Assembly: GCA_019113175.1 (NCBI GenBank)
Contig: DXHY01000007.1
Span: forward strand, 1-64,000
Source of the DNA: Candidatus Eisenbergiella stercoravium
GTDB lineage: Bacteria > Bacillota > Clostridia > Lachnospirales > Lachnospiraceae
Length of the DNA stretch: 64,000 nucleotides
Reading direction: 5' to 3'
How positions within the stretch are numbered: the stretch's first letter is position 1; each line of letters begins with the position of its first letter. The notes beneath the pieces were generated by a model. It was not told the origin of the DNA and ran no database searches. It worked only from the letters and a program-made list of their open reading frames with translations. This document shows positions 61,446 to 64,000 of the stretch, in pieces. The position numbers were made by a program, and so were the translations under genes.

Positions 61446-63245
61446 TCACGTATAAAACTGCGCCTGCATCTCAAACAGCTCCGCATAAGCGCCTTTCTTC
61501 CTCATCAGCTCCTCATGGGTGCCCCGCTCCACGATCCGTCCGCCAGCGAACACCGCGATCTCATCGCAGAACCGGGTGCTGGAAAGCCTGTGGGAAATAT
61601 AAACGGCGGTCTTTCCTTCCGTCAGCTCATTGAAATGCCGATACAGTTCAAACTCGGCCCGGGGATCCAGCGCCGCCGTCGGTTCGTCCAGCACCACGAT
61701 GGGAGCGTCCTTATACAGAGCGCGTGCCAGCGCAATCCGCTGTCCTTCTCCGCCGGATGGCTCAAATCCGGTTTCATCAAAATTTTTATATACTGCCGTA
61801 TGGATTCCTCGGGGCAGACTGTCCAGTTTTTCTCCAAAGCCCGCGCGGCGCAGGACATCTTCTACCTTTCCTTCATCCGCCGGACGGGCGAGTGTCACAT
61901 TTTCCTCCAGTGAAAGGGAGAAGAGCCGGTAATCCTGAAAGACTGCCGAAAAAGCCGACATATAGCTGTCATAATCGTATTCCTGTATCGGAATGCCGTC
62001 CATCCGGATTTCTCCCTCCGTAGGATCATACAGCCTCGTGAGGAGCTTTACGAAGGTGGTTTTGCCTGCCCCGTTTTCCCCCACAACAGCCAGCTTCATC
62101 CCGAGGTTTAATGTCAGGCTCACATCCCGCAGTGCCCAGGTATCGCTTCCGGAATAGCGGAATCCCACGTTTCTGAATTCGATCACGTGCTCTCCCTTCG
62201 GAAGGATTCTTTTCTTTCTCTCTTCCCCGGCAGAAGCATCCTCATTCCGGCCATCGCCATCTCCGCGGAGTCTGGCAGGCACGGACAGATACTCATCCAG
62301 CCGGTCATAAAACCGGTCGTAAACCCGGATCTCCGTCAGATTATCCAGAACGGTGCGCAGTGCGGAGGCAAATGTCGTTACGGCACTGACATACATGGTA
62401 AACGAACCCACAGAAATTCTTCCCTGCATGGTCCGCAGAATAAGCCAGGCGTAAGCTACGCACTGCTGCAGAAACGTACAGCCGGATCCAATCAGACCGG
62501 AACGGATGTAACCATCATTCTGCTGTTTCTGGTTATCGTTTACGCGGGTAAAAAACGCCCGCTCCCGTTTCAGCAGCCAGTCTCCCATGGCATTCAGCCG
62601 GATTTCCTTCCCATAGTCAAAGTTCTCAAACAGCCTGGCATAGTACATCCAGCCCCTCTGATCCGCACTGATCTGCTCCGTCAGCTTTGCCGCCTGCTCC
62701 TTTGCGCGCCCTTCCGCGAGCGTCCCGACTCCGGTCAGGACAAAAAAGATCAGAACAACCCGCACGTCCAGCGTGGCAATAATCGCCGCGACCCCTGCGA
62801 GAGTAAACACCTGACCAACGATATTCAGCGCGCTGTCCAGCAGATAACCGAAGCCGTGCCAGTCAGAGTACAGAAATTTTTTCGCTTTTTCCTGCATATC
62901 CAGAAAATCCGGATTTTCCAGCTGCTCCAGATCCGCCCGGGCAAGCCTCCGGTGCAGCTCGCTTTCAAATTCTGCCGCCACCCGGCAGCGTCTGGTAAAG
63001 CCGTCCATGCTGAAAAATACGGAAAGCCCTCCGGCGATGAGCGTATAGCCTGCCAGCACCCCCACATAAAGCATCAGCATCTGCGGTCTCGCTTCCCCCA
63101 TCAGCTCATCTATGATATACTTGGGAGCCAGCGCCGCGATCACCGGAATCATGGAATTGACAAACTGATAGAGAACCATCCAGAGTATATAACATTTATC
63201 ATACTTCCATCCCTGTCTCACAAAAAAGATCAAGCCTTTAAACAT
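61446..63245 (-). CDS. ABC exporter half-transporter
   Basis: A 599-residue fused exporter from MFKGLIFFVRQGWKYDK: six membrane helices (about 15-320), then the ATPase with Walker A VGENGAGKTT, signature SGGEGQRIALARAL and Walker B VVLDEPTAALD. It resembles multidrug/lipid exporters that act as homo- or heterodimers. No partner gene is adjacent inside the window. AGGAGG supports ATG 63245. A leader ORF and terminator-like structure upstream suggest regulated read-through. Confidence 0.92.
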   Translation of the reverse strand: MFKGLIFFVRQGWKYDKCYILWMVLYQFVNSMIPVIAALAPKYIIDELMGEARPQMLMLYVGVLAGYTLIAGGLSVFFSMDGFTRRCRVAAEFESELHRRLARADLEQLENPDFLDMQEKAKKFLYSDWHGFGYLLDSALNIVGQVFTLAGVAAIIATLDVRVVLIFFVLTGVGTLAEGRAKEQAAKLTEQISADQRGWMYYARLFENFDYGKEIRLNAMGDWLLKRERAFFTRVNDNQKQQNDGYIRSGLIGSGCTFLQQCVAYAWLILRTMQGRISVGSFTMYVSAVTTFASALRTVLDNLTEIRVYDRFYDRLDEYLSVPARLRGDGDGRNEDASAGEERKKRILPKGEHVIEFRNVGFRYSGSDTWALRDVSLTLNLGMKLAVVGENGAGKTTFVKLLTRLYDPTEGEIRMDGIPIQEYDYDSYMSAFSAVFQDYRLFSLSLEENVTLARPADEGKVEDVLRRAGFGEKLDSLPRGIHTAVYKNFDETGFEPSGGEGQRIALARALYKDAPIVVLDEPTAALDPRAEFELYRHFNELTEGKTAVYISHRLSSTRFCDEIAVFAGGRIVERGTHEELMRKKGAYAELFEMQAQFYT

Positions 63246-63280
63246 AGATTTTTCCTCCTGATTTGATGTTTTTTCACACG

Positions 63281-63380
63281 AAAAAAGCTGTAAAGGCAAC
63301 ATCAAACCAGAGGGTCGCCCGCTGTCCTTTCCGGACGGCCCCCGTCAGAAAAAATCTGTGTCTGACGCTGCTTTACAGCT
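63281..63380 (-). promoter_or_regulatory. Possible attenuator upstream of the ABC exporter
   Basis: AGCTGTAAAG (63371-63380, minus strand) pairs with CTTTACAGCT (63286-63295), followed by six T (plus-strand A at 63281-63286). Between them is a smaller GTCC-GGAC hairpin. The upstream arm overlaps the end of the 15-codon ORF at 63373-63420. Confidence 0.45.
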
Positions 63381-63420
63381 CAGTGAAAATAAAAGGCTTG
63401 AAAGCGTAATTTTTAAACAT
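63373..63420 (-). CDS. Possible leader peptide MFKNYAFKPFIFTEL
   Basis: A 15-codon frame with AGAAAGGA at the right distance, ending in the upstream arm of the terminator-like stem before the ABC exporter. Short aromatic leader peptides of this kind can sense translation inhibitors. It overlaps the tail of a HAD gene remnant. Not proven to be translated. Confidence 0.4.
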   Translation of the reverse strand: MFKNYAFKPFIFTEL

Positions 63421-63702
63421 GTTTTTTTCCTTTCTCTGTCAGTTTTGCCTGATCAATCATGCGAAAGCTTTCGCATGTCATTTCTGCAATTCTTCCCTTA
63501 TGCATATGTCCGCTTGCCGGACCGAATCTTCCCAGTGATCTGTTCAGCTGATCCGCCGCCCTTTGCACCTCCTCCGCGTCCGGCGGCAGGGATTCTTCAC
63601 TGCGTACTGAAGAACTGCTTCCGCTCCTCTTACGCCCTGAAACTCCCCTTCGTCCACCAGCGTCTGGCCGTAATCAAAAAGAATCATCTTTGGCTTCTGC
63701 AT
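63413..63702 (-). pseudogene. HAD hydrolase remnant, frameshifted and truncated
   Basis: Starts like a HAD phosphatase (MQKPKMILFDYGQTLVDEG) and continues to AVLQYAVKNP, then goes out of frame. The other frame continues LPPDAEEVQRAADQLNRSLG and ends near 63413. The remaining two thirds of the enzyme are missing. Confidence 0.7.
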
Positions 63703-63715
63703 CCGTTTTTCCTTC

Positions 63716-64000
63716 TCACCCCAGAATAAATTTTCTCATCCGCTGCGGCTTCGCCTGTGGATTCAGCTTCCGGATCTGCGCCTCCAGTCTCCGGTATGCT
63801 TCGTCAGGATCGGTTTTTTCCGCCTCTCTCATCACTTCTTCTTCCCAGAAATCCTATGTCAGGCAGAATACGGAAGAAAACCAGCCATATTCCTCCCCTT
63901 TTCCGGAGACCTTTCTGGCCTGTCCGCAGATGGAGATATAAAATCCGGCCTGAAGCTGCACCAGCGCCCGTTCAAAAGCGGACGCGTATTCCTTCCCGGC
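63716..64000 (-). pseudogene. Partial gene with an in-frame TAG (AlkZ-related-like)
   Basis: The C-terminal end of an open frame entering from the right edge (AGKEYASAFERALVQLQ...). It contains ARKVSGKGEEYGW and ends LNPQAKPQRMRKFILG. A TAG at 63854-63856 separates VFCLT from DFWEEEVM, where relatives would continue. It resembles AlkZ-related winged-helix DNA glycosylase-like proteins from memory, but the rest lies outside the window. Confidence 0.5.

Overview
The window looks like a chromosomal segment of a spore-forming Gram-positive anaerobe, most likely a Lachnospiraceae-type clostridium. Support: a bacterial V-type ATPase, a T-box-controlled ileS, a SPOCS/LysM sporulation-type protein, meso-diaminopimelate dehydrogenase, strong AGGAGG ribosome sites and moderately GC-rich sequence. 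No rRNA, tRNA, IS transposase, prophage or CRISPR array was recognised. Species cannot be named from the sequence alone.

Left third (1-28.5 kb, nearly all minus strand): a hipBA toxin-antitoxin pair with a probably leaderless hipB; a seven-gene V-ATPase operon (E, DUF2764, A, B, D, I, K) without C or F genes and with Na+-type ligands in its rotor; a HAD gene broken by a TAG codon; a radical SAM/SPASM protein and a large membrane protein; a sulfur block (cysK, metN, metI, metQ and a Cys-rich Rrf2 regulator); a GH20 glycosidase; DUF1934, murI, a GntR/FCD regulator, ispE, the SPOCS-LysM gene, and pyrC-pyrK-pyrD.

Middle (28.5-47.6 kb): glgP; ileS with a complete promoter, T-box (AUC specifier) and terminator; on the plus strand clc, pncB, degV and a YhhN-like gene; then MATE and HAD genes. 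From 43 to 46.6 kb there is a small-protein region: two paralogous 122-residue membrane proteins, an 11-residue-repeat protein and an unlisted 34-residue membrane peptide. The three small-gene groups share one upstream motif. Gene fragments and a 172-bp MITE-like element with terminal inverted repeats lie in this part.

Right third (47.6-64 kb) is the most accessory. It holds (i) a ribosomal-peptide locus, with a three-repeat ACGTACGAGD precursor followed by its radical SAM/SPASM maturase and, in the same direction, an MDR oxidoreductase, a flavin-fold/ferredoxin protein and a SirTM-like ADP-ribosylating sirtuin; (ii) a retron, with a retron-type reverse transcriptase (NAxxH, YCDD, VTG) preceded by a 221-nt msr-msd candidate bounded by 14/15 complementary a1/a2 arms, and followed by a two-helix DUF3592-like membrane protein; (iii) sugar and cell-wall genes (a clan-A glycosidase, ddh, a GH4 enzyme divergent from an AraC regulator); and (iv) a frameshifted PadR/HAAS pair and an ABC exporter behind a possible leader-peptide attenuator. 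Decayed genes fill the right edge.
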